DNA from: Nitrosomonas aestuarii
GTDB lineage: Bacteria; Pseudomonadota; Gammaproteobacteria; Burkholderiales; Nitrosomonadaceae
Direction: 5' to 3'
Assembly (NCBI RefSeq): GCF_003046585.1
Contig: NZ_QAAE01000004.1
Location: forward strand, 213,378-277,377
Length of the DNA: 64,000 nt
Part shown: in pieces, positions 9,300-18,649 of the stretch
Position numbering within the stretch: position 1 is the first letter of the stretch
Layout of the letters: each line of letters opens with the position of its first letter
The notes under the pieces: model-generated
The model's database searches: none
What the model saw: the letters and a program-made list of their open reading frames with translations, nothing else
What the model was told of the DNA's origin: nothing
Program-made: the position numbers and the translations under genes

Positions 9300-10504
9300 G
9301 AGTCGATTTCCCATACCAATTGCTCGCCGATACGGCTCATTTCCTGACACAAGTACTGAGCATCTAAGCCCGTACCGCGTAAAACACCGAGATAGTCCTT
9401 ATTAGAGTTTGTCAAATTGATCATATCTCCAATCGCACGCAGTGGTTTGAAGGTGATCTGAATATCTTCGACTTGTTGAAAAAATGGCTCAGGCGCATAA
9501 AGAAGGCGGCCACCAGAACTTGCGGTAAAATAACGAATCAAAGCCGCACCTGGTGAAAAATTCATATGTGGAAGCGACTCCCCAAGATAAAGCCTCAGAA
9601 CAAGTTCAAATAATGGAATATCAAGCGCATCCTGCAGCATAAATTCGCGATAATCACCGATATTGCGATAATTAATCTCAATTAAACGGGGGCCTGCACC
9701 TGTCATGACGAATTCTGTGTGACAAGCGCCAAAACCAATACCGAAGTTGCGAATAATGTTTAACACCTCGGTTTCCTGTTCCACAGTGAGTCCAGTCCCC
9801 CAGCTTGCTTCCAGTTCGATAAAATGAGGCGGTGGTGACAATTTCACCTGAAAACCACCCAGCACATGAAGCCTTTCATTATCACCAAGCGTTTCCAGCG
9901 TATAAAGCGGGCCCTCAATGTACTCCTCAATGAGCAATGATTGGCCCGGATGAATATTCCAGGCCGCAGCACATTGCGTCTTGAGTTCAGTCCGGTAATA
10001 AATGAGACTCACTTGTTGACTGGCAACGCCTTCGCATGGCTTGGTAATGCATGGAAACGGAATACTGTCCAAAATTTGCTCAAGTTCCGTCTTATTGGAT
10101 ACCACTGCGTACCAAAGTCCATCAATCCCTCGGCGCTGTAGTTCGGCGCGCATTTCCGCTTTATGTTTAGCGCGATATGTAACATGCCAGTTTTTGCAAG
10201 GTAAACCGAAATAATCTGCAGCAATCGCGGTACTTGTCTGCAAGTGATCACTGTTAGAAAAAATAGCTGCTGGTTTCTGGGGGCGGCGTGTAACCGCTTC
10301 GATTACAGCAAGCGGATTGAACACGTCACAGCTAAAAATTGCTGCAGGGTAAGCTGATAACGTGGATTGACTGAAATATTCTCGATGCGCTTCTGCGTTA
10401 TCGGTCAGCAGCACTACAGACAATCCAAGGCGTTGCGCTGCCGGTATAAATCCGGTATTAACGGAATCAGTTATTACATGAGTTAAAATAATTATCTCTC
10501 GCAT
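9296..10504 (-). CDS. pvsA: ATP-grasp carboxylate-amine ligase, PvsA-like
   Basis: A 402-residue ATP-grasp protein. It has an N-terminal Rossmann-like preATP-grasp part, an ATP-binding lysine region (ITKPCEGVASQQVSL, near residue 155), SLLIEEYIEGPLYTLET, and the metal-binding end PRLIEINYRNIGDY (near 275). It is the first biosynthetic gene after the receptor, as PvsA is in vibrioferrin operons, where it is held to attach the amino-acid (L-alanine) unit. It is absent from staphyloferrin B, rhizoferrin and aerobactin loci and is the main reason for the vibrioferrin-type call. The ATG has AAGGAG about nine bases upstream. The amino-acid substrate is inferred from the operon only. Confidence 0.85.
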   Translation of the reverse strand: MREIIILTHVITDSVNTGFIPAAQRLGLSVVLLTDNAEAHREYFSQSTLSAYPAAIFSCDVFNPLAVIEAVTRRPQKPAAIFSNSDHLQTSTAIAADYFGLPCKNWHVTYRAKHKAEMRAELQRRGIDGLWYAVVSNKTELEQILDSIPFPCITKPCEGVASQQVSLIYYRTELKTQCAAAWNIHPGQSLLIEEYIEGPLYTLETLGDNERLHVLGGFQVKLSPPPHFIELEASWGTGLTVEQETEVLNIIRNFGIGFGACHTEFVMTGAGPRLIEINYRNIGDYREFMLQDALDIPLFELVLRLYLGESLPHMNFSPGAALIRYFTASSGGRLLYAPEPFFQQVEDIQITFKPLRAIGDMINLTNSNKDYLGVLRGTGLDAQYLCQEMSRIGEQLVWEIDS

Positions 10505-10518
10505 GACAACTGCTCCTT

Positions 10519-12600
10519 TTAAAAATCAAGTTGGGCTGTGAATAATAATGTTCGTCCTGGCGCAGGCATACGGCCTCGACTAAAATCAACACCTCTGAAA
10601 AAATAGTGATGATTGAACATGTTATTGATCGCCAGACCCGCTTTGATTTTTCTTTTATCCCAGCGAAAATTACGGGTTATTTGTGCATTCCATACCCAGA
10701 ACGATGGAATTCTCCCGATGGAACCTTCTTCATTTTCGATCAGCGTATTAGCGCCATCGCTAAATGACTTGCTTTGATAAAGACCATTCAGGTTCCAGTT
10801 CCAGTCTGCGCGACTATAATTAGCCCAGAAGTTAAGCTGGTGATGTGCTGCCAAAGGAAGTTCATTGCCTTTAAATTGACCTGAACGCTGTTCCGTATCA
10901 ATATAGGTGTAACCCGTTCTGAGATCGAGCCCGTCAATCTGTTTCGGTTGCCACGTAAATTCAGTTTCAATACCTTGATGGCGAGATTTTCCAAGATTTC
11001 GAAAACCCACATCCTGACTTACAAATTCCAGTTTGTTGTCAAAATCTATGCGAAAGGCAGCAAGATTGACGCCAATGTTTTGAAGCGGAGTCAAACGAAG
11101 CCCCACCTCAAAATTATCTGCCCGTTCGGCAGCCTGGGCTCCTCCAAATGTGATCTGTGTAAACTGTACCGGACGCAGCGATTCATGAAAGTTGCCAAAT
11201 AAAAATATGGCATCAGTGATCTGATAACCAACATCGACCCCCGGCAACCAGTCTTTGGTTGGATTGCTCTCTTTAGAACCGGTTTGATTATTACGAAAAT
11301 CCAGATACACCTGCTCGCGGCGGACGCCTGGCGTGATCTTCAACTTGTCATCGAAAAGAAAAAACGTATCGCTAATATAAGCAGCAAAAGCATGATTACC
11401 AAAACGCCAGTCACGTGCAACGCTAAATTCATTTGTCAATAAATCACGCGCATCAACAATGTAATCAACCTCTTCACGCATATAACGTGCGCCGATAGAA
11501 ATTTTTTGCTTAATTCCCTTGTTGATATAAAAAGAAAGCCGCGGTTCACTACCATACACTAAAAATTCCCTTGGCGAGGATCGTTCCAGTGTAGACGTCT
11601 CATCCGCATTCAGAGCATCACCAAAGAAGAACTGTCGGTCACTGCGATGCGCAAAATTTGTCCAGCTGAATTCAGCACCATTATCAAAGTACTGGTTATA
11701 AATCAAACTCCCTCTCAAAGTATCCCCTGTAAATCGATCTAACGGGCGAGTGGACTGGTGGCGATCTTGTTTATATGATTCGGGTGTTAATGCACCGGGC
11801 AAATTATTCTTGGTTTTATAATATTGTAGACTGCCTTTGATATCGATATTGTTAGCGGGATACCAGTTTACATCAGCCATGATATTGGTAACCTGCGTAT
11901 CGGAGTGTGCTCGTATCGAGTCGCCGTTAATAAAATTACCCTGTAATTGCAGTCCGAGTTTATCGTTAACGAAACCACCCACACGAATATAGCTGTCCGC
12001 CAGCATGCGTTCAGTGGAAGGCGACAAAGAGAGTGTTTCTCGTATAGTCATTGTTTTCTTTGCCGGAATTCGCTTTGTTACAAAATTAATAACGCCGCCA
12101 ACGTTATTAGGGCCATAATGAACGGCAACACCGCCTCTCGCCACATCGATGCTTTCTATAGCATTCATCGTTAGCGGAAACAACGACAGGCCGGTTTGCC
12201 CATAAGGCGCAAGCGTAACAGGTATCCCATCAACCAGAATCAACGCCTGTTCGCTTCGTAACGGGCTGAGCCCGCGTATCCCTATATTAGGTAAAATTCC
12301 TGTACCACTTTCATCAAAAACTCGCACACCCGGCACATTGCGTAACGCATCTTCCACAGTACGTGCACCAGATTCCGTCAGTTCCTTGTTGGTAATTACA
12401 GTTCGCGCTCCCGGATGACTCTTCACTGTTTCCGGTGTTGGATAACCCAGCCAGTCAGATTTGATAGTCAGCTCTTTAAATGTAGTAACCGATTGATCTT
12501 GTTGCTGCGCCTGCACCAGACCAGAAATAAAGAGCAACAGGTAAGACACAACAATCGATTTAATGGCAACATACATTACCCATTGGAGACTTCTCCGCAC
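10519..12600 (-). CDS. TonB-dependent ferric-siderophore receptor (PvuA-like role)
   Basis: A 693-residue outer-membrane receptor. It has a signal peptide ending about VQAQQ (residue 33), a plug domain with GARTVEDALRNVPGVRVFDESG, RGLSPLRSEQALILVDGIPV, and IESIDVARGGVAVHYGPNNVGGVINFVTKR split over the usual plug motifs, then a 22-strand barrel ending in LLFTAQLDF with terminal Phe. It has no N-terminal FecR-type signalling extension, so it should not control a sigma factor. It sits 14 bases before the ATP-grasp gene and is probably the first gene of the siderophore operon. The start is GTG at 12600, preceded by AGGAGA at 5-base spacing; the next ATG lies 24 bases inside with no comparable site. 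Confidence 0.92.
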   Translation of the reverse strand: MRRSLQWVMYVAIKSIVVSYLLLFISGLVQAQQQDQSVTTFKELTIKSDWLGYPTPETVKSHPGARTVITNKELTESGARTVEDALRNVPGVRVFDESGTGILPNIGIRGLSPLRSEQALILVDGIPVTLAPYGQTGLSLFPLTMNAIESIDVARGGVAVHYGPNNVGGVINFVTKRIPAKKTMTIRETLSLSPSTERMLADSYIRVGGFVNDKLGLQLQGNFINGDSIRAHSDTQVTNIMADVNWYPANNIDIKGSLQYYKTKNNLPGALTPESYKQDRHQSTRPLDRFTGDTLRGSLIYNQYFDNGAEFSWTNFAHRSDRQFFFGDALNADETSTLERSSPREFLVYGSEPRLSFYINKGIKQKISIGARYMREEVDYIVDARDLLTNEFSVARDWRFGNHAFAAYISDTFFLFDDKLKITPGVRREQVYLDFRNNQTGSKESNPTKDWLPGVDVGYQITDAIFLFGNFHESLRPVQFTQITFGGAQAAERADNFEVGLRLTPLQNIGVNLAAFRIDFDNKLEFVSQDVGFRNLGKSRHQGIETEFTWQPKQIDGLDLRTGYTYIDTEQRSGQFKGNELPLAAHHQLNFWANYSRADWNWNLNGLYQSKSFSDGANTLIENEEGSIGRIPSFWVWNAQITRNFRWDKRKIKAGLAINNMFNHHYFFRGVDFSRGRMPAPGRTLLFTAQLDF

Positions 12601-13034
12601 TTTTTTCTCCTAAATAAACGGACCAATATTAAAAATTTATGGCTGGCTTCCTGCCCAGGAAATGGGTGCGGTGGCTGGCTGCTGTGAATTTTTTCTGAGT
12701 AATTATTAAAATCTCACTTTCTATCTGTAACTTGAAAAAATATTATTGAAAGCGGATTTTTGAATTTAATTCGTTCTAAATTTGTACATTGAACAAACAT
12801 AGCAACAAGAATGTATTCGGTTTATTGCTTTAACTAAATCTCAACTAAAAGAGGCGAAGTCTTCAACACCGCCTCAAATATACAAATTAAACATCAAAAA
12901 CGGACCACTACCGACTCATAAAACCGGCAGGTTCGTCCAGATGAAGCCAACCATAATTATTTAGCGTGCTCAGCACACAGTTTTCTCACATTACGGTGGT
13001 TATACCAATATCAGTCTTTGATTGGCTACAAGTT
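12601..13034. other. Long leader region upstream of the siderophore receptor
   Basis: About 430 bases between the receptor start and the Fur-box array with no convincing gene on either strand. It has an AT-rich half (12,690-12,860) and a more GC-rich stretch next to the receptor containing a short inverted repeat TTCCT/AGGAA near 12,650. If the Fur-controlled promoter is at the array, the operon has an unusually long 5' leader; otherwise another promoter lies here unseen. Confidence 0.4.
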
Positions 13035-13071
13035 AATAACAATAATAATAATGATAATGATTGTTATTTGC
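13035..13071. promoter_or_regulatory. Fur-box array (overlapping sites)
   Basis: GATAATGATTGTTATTTGC at 13053-13071 closely matches the 19-base Fur consensus. The same stretch is framed by AATAACAAT (13035-13043) and its exact reverse complement ATTGTTATT (13060-13068), with several GATAAT/AATAAT hexamers between, so at least two overlapping Fur sites can be drawn. It lies between the siderophore receptor (minus) and the amidohydrolase (plus). Repression of the siderophore operon by Fe(II)-Fur is the likely role; the distance to the receptor start is long, about 450 bases. Confidence 0.75.
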
Positions 13072-13428
13072 TTTGTCCATTAAAAAATATATTCCTGATG
13101 CCTGATTAATGAAAAATTCAAAGACATAATGAAAACGCCATAAATGCTGCACCTCAATAAGCATCCAGCACAAGTCATTTATCACAAAGCTCGCAGGCTG
13201 ACATCATCAGTCTCTCGACAACAACAAATGTTGCGCTTCGTGCCTGAATTACCGCGCTATTATGCTGTAGCCCCTTGTATGTTAGACTCTGCAAAACACA
13301 CACTTTATTCTCATAGTTATTGATCAAGCCAGCAAGATCAATTGTGACCACATTACTCGGCCAGTCCTTTAACAACCCTCAACCAAGCCGTGTAAATTTT
13401 TCCTTTATTTAATAAATTGAGGTGTATT
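13072..13428. other. Intergenic stretch without a recognised gene
   Basis: About 360 bases between the Fur-box array and the amidohydrolase. A 66-codon open frame on the minus strand (13175-13375) has no ribosome binding site and no recognisable motif. Promoters for the plus-strand amidohydrolase are expected here but I see no clear hexamers. Confidence 0.35.
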
Positions 13429-14895
13429 ATGGATTTTGACCCGGAAGGCAAACGACTGCCCATCAAGATTGATACTGCGACCAATGCTGAATATTGTCCG
13501 CAACCACTCACAGTAACTGAACAGGCGGCTAATCACGCCGCGCATCAGGTTGTAGACCAGGCGGCCAAAGCCACTCGCAAAAGCCGGAGGACGTTCTTGA
13601 AAACGCTGGCCGGCTCTGCTGCCACTTTACTTGCATTCAATCAGGTTTTTGCGCGCTCCGGCCAAACAGGCGGGTATTTCTCAGTTGCCCAAGAGGCGGC
13701 GTACGATTCGTCGGTTGCGTACGCCAGTATTGGCGGTGATGAGTTTATTTTCGATATTCAGAATCATTGTGTCGACCCTTCCGAAAAATGGACTCAGGGT
13801 AAATCCGGACAACGCTGGACCACCGTACTTAACCAAGTATTTAGTCAGCGGCGTAAATGTGCAGGAGATCAATTTGACTGCTACTCGGCTGAACAAATGA
13901 TCAAAGAAGTGTTTCTGGACAGCGACACGGATGTCTGCGTGGTATCCGCGCTCTGGGGCGGACGCGACAGTAATCCGACGCCGATTGATTATGCAGCCGA
14001 AGCGCGCCAGCTTGCCGCTGCAAGCGGCGCAAAGCATCGTATTCTCATTCAGGGCGGCGTGATGCCAAATGAACCGGGTGGACTCGAGTTCATGGAAACG
14101 CAGGCAAAAGATTATGGTGTTGCGGCATGGAAGATTTACCCGCAGTGGGGTCCCAACGGATCGGGATATTTTATGGACGACCCCGATTACGGAATACCCA
14201 TGATTGAGAAAGCGCGTGATCTCGACGTAAAAATAATCTGCGCGCATCGTGGCCTGCCGTTAGGCGGCATGGCCTATCAATACTCACACCCTGCCGACAT
14301 TGCCCGCGCGGCACGGCTATATCCAGACGTCACCTTTATATGCTATCACTCCGGTTTTGAAGCAGGCGTGGATGAAGGTCCCTATCGTCCGGATACGGCA
14401 CAAGGGGTCGACCGTCTCATCAAGGCGCATCAGGAAAATGGCTTTGGTCCCAATAAAGGCAATCTCTACGCGGAGCTTGGAAGCGTATGGCGTTATTTCA
14501 TGAGCAAACCGGACCAGGCCGCTCATCTGCTGGGAAAACTGATCCAATACTTTGGTGCAGAACGTATCTGCTGGGGCACGGATGCGCTTTGGTATGGCAG
14601 TCCACAGGACCAAATTCAGGCCTTTCGCAGTTTTCAGATCAGCGAATCGTTTCAGGAACAGTATGGTTATCCAGCCATTACCCCTCGCATGCGCCAACGG
14701 ATTTTTGGCCAGAATGCCGCTAAAGTCTATGGATTGGATGTACCGCAAATGCAGAAAACGCTGCGCAGTGACAACATCTCCAAACTTAAAACAGTTTACA
14801 GTGAAGTCAGCAACCCCAGTTTCGAAACTTTTGGGCCAAAAACCCGGCGCGAATTTCTCAGTATCGTATCCGCACATCACGGCAGGCCCGGATGA
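13429..14895 (+). CDS. Tat-exported amidohydrolase (Amidohydro_2 family)
   Basis: A 488-residue TIM-barrel metal-dependent hydrolase. A twin-arginine signal with SRRTFLKTLAGSAATLLAF sits unusually deep, at about residues 53-75, after a hydrophilic N-terminal extension. Mature-domain marks are FDIQNHCVDP (first metal-site histidine region), AAWKIYPQWGPNG, IICAHRGLPLGG, FICYHSGFE and the C-terminal RICWGTDALWYGSP with the catalytic-type Asp. These fit the amidohydrolase/ACMS-decarboxylase-like superfamily; the substrate cannot be told. The ATG at 13429 is preceded by TTGAGGTG and is preferred to a TTG 12 bases upstream that lies within that binding site. The Tat signal implies folding with metal before export. 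It is transcribed away from the siderophore operon and shares its intergenic Fur region. Confidence 0.85.
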   Translation: MDFDPEGKRLPIKIDTATNAEYCPQPLTVTEQAANHAAHQVVDQAAKATRKSRRTFLKTLAGSAATLLAFNQVFARSGQTGGYFSVAQEAAYDSSVAYASIGGDEFIFDIQNHCVDPSEKWTQGKSGQRWTTVLNQVFSQRRKCAGDQFDCYSAEQMIKEVFLDSDTDVCVVSALWGGRDSNPTPIDYAAEARQLAAASGAKHRILIQGGVMPNEPGGLEFMETQAKDYGVAAWKIYPQWGPNGSGYFMDDPDYGIPMIEKARDLDVKIICAHRGLPLGGMAYQYSHPADIARAARLYPDVTFICYHSGFEAGVDEGPYRPDTAQGVDRLIKAHQENGFGPNKGNLYAELGSVWRYFMSKPDQAAHLLGKLIQYFGAERICWGTDALWYGSPQDQIQAFRSFQISESFQEQYGYPAITPRMRQRIFGQNAAKVYGLDVPQMQKTLRSDNISKLKTVYSEVSNPSFETFGPKTRREFLSIVSAHHGRPG

Positions 14896-15008
14896 CAACA
14901 TATAATTGAGCGCAAAGGAAATTCTACTACATAAGGCGCAGCGCTTATAAGGTATATGCTATAGTCTCAGACAGTGAAGATATCATCCTTTCTCAGGAGG
15001 AAAAAATC

Positions 15009-15746
15009 ATGACGGATTATCTTGACGTCCGTGAAGCGATCGTTGACAAAGCGGTTGCCATTGCAGAGCGCTCATGCTGGGAAGCAGTGCGGCTTTTTGA
15101 TATAGCCACTGAACTCAATATTACGCTCAATGACATACGCTTGCATTTTCGTGAAAAAGAAGATTTAATCGATGCTTGGTTTGACCGTGCCGATGCTTGC
15201 ATGCTTGAGGTTTCTGAACAAAGCGGCTTTCTGTCTTTAGACCCGAGTGCGCGCCTGCAAAAATTAGTCATGGCCTGGCTTGATGCAATGGCCGCACATC
15301 GCAAGGTAACCCGGCAAATGATCGGCGCCAAATTGGAACCCGGTCATATCCATATCCAGATTCCCGCAATAATGCGCGTCAGCCGTACCGTGCAATGGAT
15401 GCGTGAAGCAGCACAGCGAGATGCGGCTTTTTTGCGCCGCGCTTTGGAAGAAACAGCGTTGACCACGCTGTATCTGGCAACGTTTACCCACTGGATGTTT
15501 GATGAATCCACCAATTCACACCGTACTCGCACTTTTCTGGAGCAGAATCTGCAACTGGCCGAAATGCTGGATCATGCCGTATATGGCAGTACACACACTC
15601 GAAGCGGCGGCGAATCTGGAACAAAACCCGCAGGTGAAACCAAGCTCATTCCCAAAATGACTGCTGCCCATATGGATGCTTCTAAGTCTACATCCATCCG
15701 CTCAGCAGAATCTGTTGCAGCAGAAACACAAACAAAGCCTGACTAA
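15009..15746 (+). CDS. TetR-like transcriptional regulator
   Basis: A 245-residue protein whose first 60 residues read as a TetR-type helix-turn-helix (ERSCWEAVRLFDIATELN, then LNDIRLHFREKEDLIDAWFDRAD). The middle is an all-helical ligand/dimer domain. The last 50 residues are hydrophilic, Ser/Thr/Lys-rich and probably disordered. The start is certain: AGGAGG lies eight bases upstream of the ATG. The gene ends 2 bases before the membrane hydrolase gene, so the two are co-transcribed. The DNA-binding domain is more divergent than in typical TetR proteins (no KGxxY-type turn). Effector and targets are unknown. Confidence 0.75.
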   Translation: MTDYLDVREAIVDKAVAIAERSCWEAVRLFDIATELNITLNDIRLHFREKEDLIDAWFDRADACMLEVSEQSGFLSLDPSARLQKLVMAWLDAMAAHRKVTRQMIGAKLEPGHIHIQIPAIMRVSRTVQWMREAAQRDAAFLRRALEETALTTLYLATFTHWMFDESTNSHRTRTFLEQNLQLAEMLDHAVYGSTHTRSGGESGTKPAGETKLIPKMTAAHMDASKSTSIRSAESVAAETQTKPD

Positions 15747-15748
15747 AA

Positions 15749-16816
15749 ATGGATCCGCTCACGCATGCGTTGAGCGGCGCACTGCTCGCCAGAGCCGCTG
15801 CTGCCTCAAATTCATCACAGTGTAGCGGACTGGCCGGATCATCCCGTTTACCGTTACGCTGGCAGGTTGCTACCGGATTTGCCGCTGCAGCTTTTCCTGA
15901 CCTGGACTTTGCCCTGCGGCTGCTGGATACACTGACTTATTTAAACTGGCATCAGGGTCCGACACACTCGTTGATCATGCTACCGCTATGGGCATGGTTA
16001 CTCGCATACCTGTTTTCACGGTTTTTTCGTGGTTGTTATGCATGGCGGGAATTTTATCTGCCCGCCTGTCTGGGGTTAACCATTCATATTGCCGGTGATT
16101 TAATCACTTCATACGGACTCATGTTGTTTGCCCCACTTTCAACCGAGCGCTATGCGCTGCCACTGGCATTTGTTATTGATCCCTGGCTCAGCCTGATCAT
16201 TATTGCAGGGCTGTCAGCTTCATGGTTTTGTCCCGACAAACGCGCTGCCGCGATTACCGCATTGATCGGGTTAACAGGTTATGTTTTATTTTTATGGACT
16301 TTACACACGCAAGCAACCAGCATCGCAAAGCATCATGCTAAAACGCTGCCACATGCACGCATCAGTGTCTTGCCACAACCCCTGTCACCTTTTCACTGGA
16401 AAGTCATCATCCGAGAAGGTGAAAGCTACCACATCGCGCTTGTCGATCTCAGAAAAAACGACAATCATCGTTCAAACTTCCCAGATAAATGGCCTTTATC
16501 AAAAATGGCTGCAGCTTATCGTCCTGTTTCGGAAAATAACTGGCAGATATATCAACAATTTGGAGAAAACCCGGTGCAACACGCAGCTATCCGAAATGCA
16601 TGGCTGCATCCGGCATTTGAGCCTTTCAGGGAATTTTCCAAATACCCTGCTCTTGACCGTATTGATCATTCGGATAACAGGCTTTGCTATTGGTTTTACG
16701 ATATGCGTTTTAAATTCCCGGAACTGCCGCCCTCTTTTCTGTTTGGAATATGTCGCCACGATAATGCATCAGATTGGGAGATGCTGCGCCACCGGGGATT
16801 GTTTTACATTGATTGA
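15749..16816 (+). CDS. Membrane-bound metal-dependent hydrolase (YdjM/DUF457-like)
   Basis: A 355-residue protein with the family start MDPLTHALSGALLARAA, the metal-site-like FPDLDFALRLL, WHQGPTHSLIMLPLWAWLLA and LGLTIHIAGDLITSYG, where conserved His and Asp residues face several N-terminal membrane helices (about four to five up to residue 190). The C-terminal 160 residues are soluble and would lie outside the membrane. This matches the YdjM-like inner-membrane hydrolases of undefined substrate. It starts 2 bases after the TetR-like gene, so probably belongs to the same transcript. It converges with holB, with only 29 bases between the stops. Confidence 0.82.
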   Translation: MDPLTHALSGALLARAAAASNSSQCSGLAGSSRLPLRWQVATGFAAAAFPDLDFALRLLDTLTYLNWHQGPTHSLIMLPLWAWLLAYLFSRFFRGCYAWREFYLPACLGLTIHIAGDLITSYGLMLFAPLSTERYALPLAFVIDPWLSLIIIAGLSASWFCPDKRAAAITALIGLTGYVLFLWTLHTQATSIAKHHAKTLPHARISVLPQPLSPFHWKVIIREGESYHIALVDLRKNDNHRSNFPDKWPLSKMAAAYRPVSENNWQIYQQFGENPVQHAAIRNAWLHPAFEPFREFSKYPALDRIDHSDNRLCYWFYDMRFKFPELPPSFLFGICRHDNASDWEMLRHRGLFYID

Positions 16817-16845
16817 TCTGGCGCAAAAACCACTTTCACTTCGAG

Positions 16846-17934
16846 TCAAACAAAATCAGGCGTACAGGATGATGAAACGATTAATTTCCCATAATTAATC
16901 AGAATTTCTTCCAGAAACAACCGGCCGTTGACAGGATGCCGGGATAATGGCTGGCGGACGTTCAAAAAATTTATAAATGCAAGGCATGCCTGCTGACTAA
17001 TCTGTTGACACATTGCACCAATACGCCCCGCTAAATGAGGATGATAGCGCACTTTCCCGGTTGCCTGACAACTTGCCAGGTCATAACACCATTTCTGCAG
17101 CCAATCAACTGTCATCGTTAAATCCTGATTCTGCAATAACTCAGCCAACGCCAGTGGATCAAACTGTTGAACTGCGCTGATTTGCTCTATAAATTGCTGA
17201 TGCTGTTTTATATTTTCCTGAAATGACAAGGCTGATAACGGCGCATAACCGGCCATTGCCAACAAAGCGGGCATGTTTTGTGCCGCATTGCTGTCATTGG
17301 CTTGTTGCTTGAGCCAGCGCACAGCTGTATCCGCATCAGGTATAGGCATATTGATTTGCTGGCAACGGCTTCTGACGGTCGCCAACAAACGTCGTGGCTG
17401 GTGCGACACCAGAATAAAGAAAGTTTTTTCAGGCGGTTCTTCGAGTTTTTTTAATAAAGCATTAGCAGCGGCGGCATTCATGGCTTCCGCCGGATAAATC
17501 AACACGATTTTGTAACCGTCCTGGTGACCTGACAAATACACCAGGTCATTCAGCTTGCGGATCTGATCAACACCGATTTGCTGACCCGGTTTTTTTTTTG
17601 TTTTATCACTGACAGTCGGACCATCAGCCTCTTCGCGCGCTGAATTATCCACGTATTCGGTGTGATTACCCAAGGCTGCGGACAATGCCTGCGGTATAAC
17701 CAGCGCAAAATTTGGATGTGTGTGTTGCTCAAACCAACCACAACTTGCGCATTTATCGCAAGCGGCATTGTCCACATCTGGTTGCATACATAGTAGCGAT
17801 TTAGCCAGAAAACGGGCAAATGTGAATTTACCGATGCCTTTTTTACCTTTCAGCAATAAAGCATGGCAACGAAACTCGTGATTACGCATTAATTTTTGCC
17901 CTACTTCCTGTTGCCAGGCAAACAGCTTATCCAT
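16846..17934 (-). CDS. holB: DNA polymerase III subunit delta'
   Basis: A 362-residue clamp-loader ATPase-like subunit. It has a Walker-A-like [19 protein letters not shown] (about 27-45), the delta' zinc-finger cysteines in [45 protein letters not shown] split over the Walker B/sensor area ([31 protein letters not shown] region), and a C-terminal collar domain. It helps load the beta sliding clamp. It overlaps the end of tmk by 8 bases, the common tmk-holB pairing. Confidence 0.95.
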   Translation of the reverse strand: MDKLFAWQQEVGQKLMRNHEFRCHALLLKGKKGIGKFTFARFLAKSLLCMQPDVDNAACDKCASCGWFEQHTHPNFALVIPQALSAALGNHTEYVDNSAREEADGPTVSDKTKKKPGQQIGVDQIRKLNDLVYLSGHQDGYKIVLIYPAEAMNAAAANALLKKLEEPPEKTFFILVSHQPRRLLATVRSRCQQINMPIPDADTAVRWLKQQANDSNAAQNMPALLAMAGYAPLSALSFQENIKQHQQFIEQISAVQQFDPLALAELLQNQDLTMTVDWLQKWCYDLASCQATGKVRYHPHLAGRIGAMCQQISQQACLAFINFLNVRQPLSRHPVNGRLFLEEILINYGKLIVSSSCTPDFV

Positions 17935-18562
17935 CGGTTATTACGTCAATTAATTTTTCCAGTGCCTGTTCCACTGCAGCGCTGACAGCGGTAACAGATT
18001 GACGCGCATCAATGACCTGAATACGCGCTGGAAACTGATTCGCGCGTCTGAGATAGGCAACACGCACGCGTTGAAAAAAATTCTTCTGTTCCTGTTCAAA
18101 ACGATCCGGTGTTTTCACCGAACTGACACGCTGCTGGCCCAGTTCAACAGGCACGTCAAAATACAACGTCAAATCCGGTTGTAAGGTATCCTGTACCCAT
18201 TGCTCCAGTAACGCGAGCTTTTCCCAATTCAACCCCCTGCCCCCACCCTGGTAGGCAAAACTGGCATCGGTAAAACGATCGGAAATAACCCAGCTTCCAT
18301 CATTCAACGCCGGAACAATGACTTTATCGAGATGTTCGCGCCGCGCTGCAAACATCAGCAGAGCTTCTGTTTCAGCATGCATTGTAACTGACTTGTCAAG
18401 CAGCACTGTACGCAGTTGCTCACCCAGTGGTGTACCGCCCGGTTCCCGGGTCACCACAACCGGCAATCCTTTCTGCTGCAATAATGCAGCCAATAAATCA
18501 AGTTGCGTTGATTTGCCTGCGCCGTCAATGCCTTCAAGTGTGATGAATTTACCGGATTTCAT
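17927..18562 (-). CDS. tmk: Thymidylate kinase
   Basis: A 211-residue dTMP kinase that makes dTDP from dTMP and ATP. It has the P-loop [16 protein letters not shown] at the N-terminus, the DR(Y/F) motif in [34 protein letters not shown] for the thymidylate site, and the [15 protein letters not shown] segment. Length and motifs are those of the normal bacterial enzyme. It is followed directly by holB with an 8-base overlap and diverges from ampD. Confidence 0.97.
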   Translation of the reverse strand: MKSGKFITLEGIDGAGKSTQLDLLAALLQQKGLPVVVTREPGGTPLGEQLRTVLLDKSVTMHAETEALLMFAARREHLDKVIVPALNDGSWVISDRFTDASFAYQGGGRGLNWEKLALLEQWVQDTLQPDLTLYFDVPVELGQQRVSSVKTPDRFEQEQKNFFQRVRVAYLRRANQFPARIQVIDARQSVTAVSAAVEQALEKLIDVITDG

Positions 18563-18649
18563 GATCGTGATTATAGAGAAAATATGTTGTTATCAGGTAT
18601 CATTCAATCAGACACACATAATTTCACACTGATTAATTTGAACAATTCC

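Noticed and set aside
2443..12600. Staphyloferrin B operon as the main call
   Set aside because: sbnA and sbnB for diaminopropionate are absent, there are two rather than three NIS synthetases, and an ATP-grasp gene is present; the vibrioferrin order fits better.
12640..12690. Possible cobalamin-type riboswitch upstream of the TonB receptor
   Set aside because: A short hairpin and some GC-rich motifs are present, but the conserved core elements of the riboswitch could not be found, and the operon is siderophore-type.
13175..13375. 66-codon minus-strand frame between the Fur array and the amidohydrolase
   Set aside because: No ribosome binding site, no family resemblance, short length.
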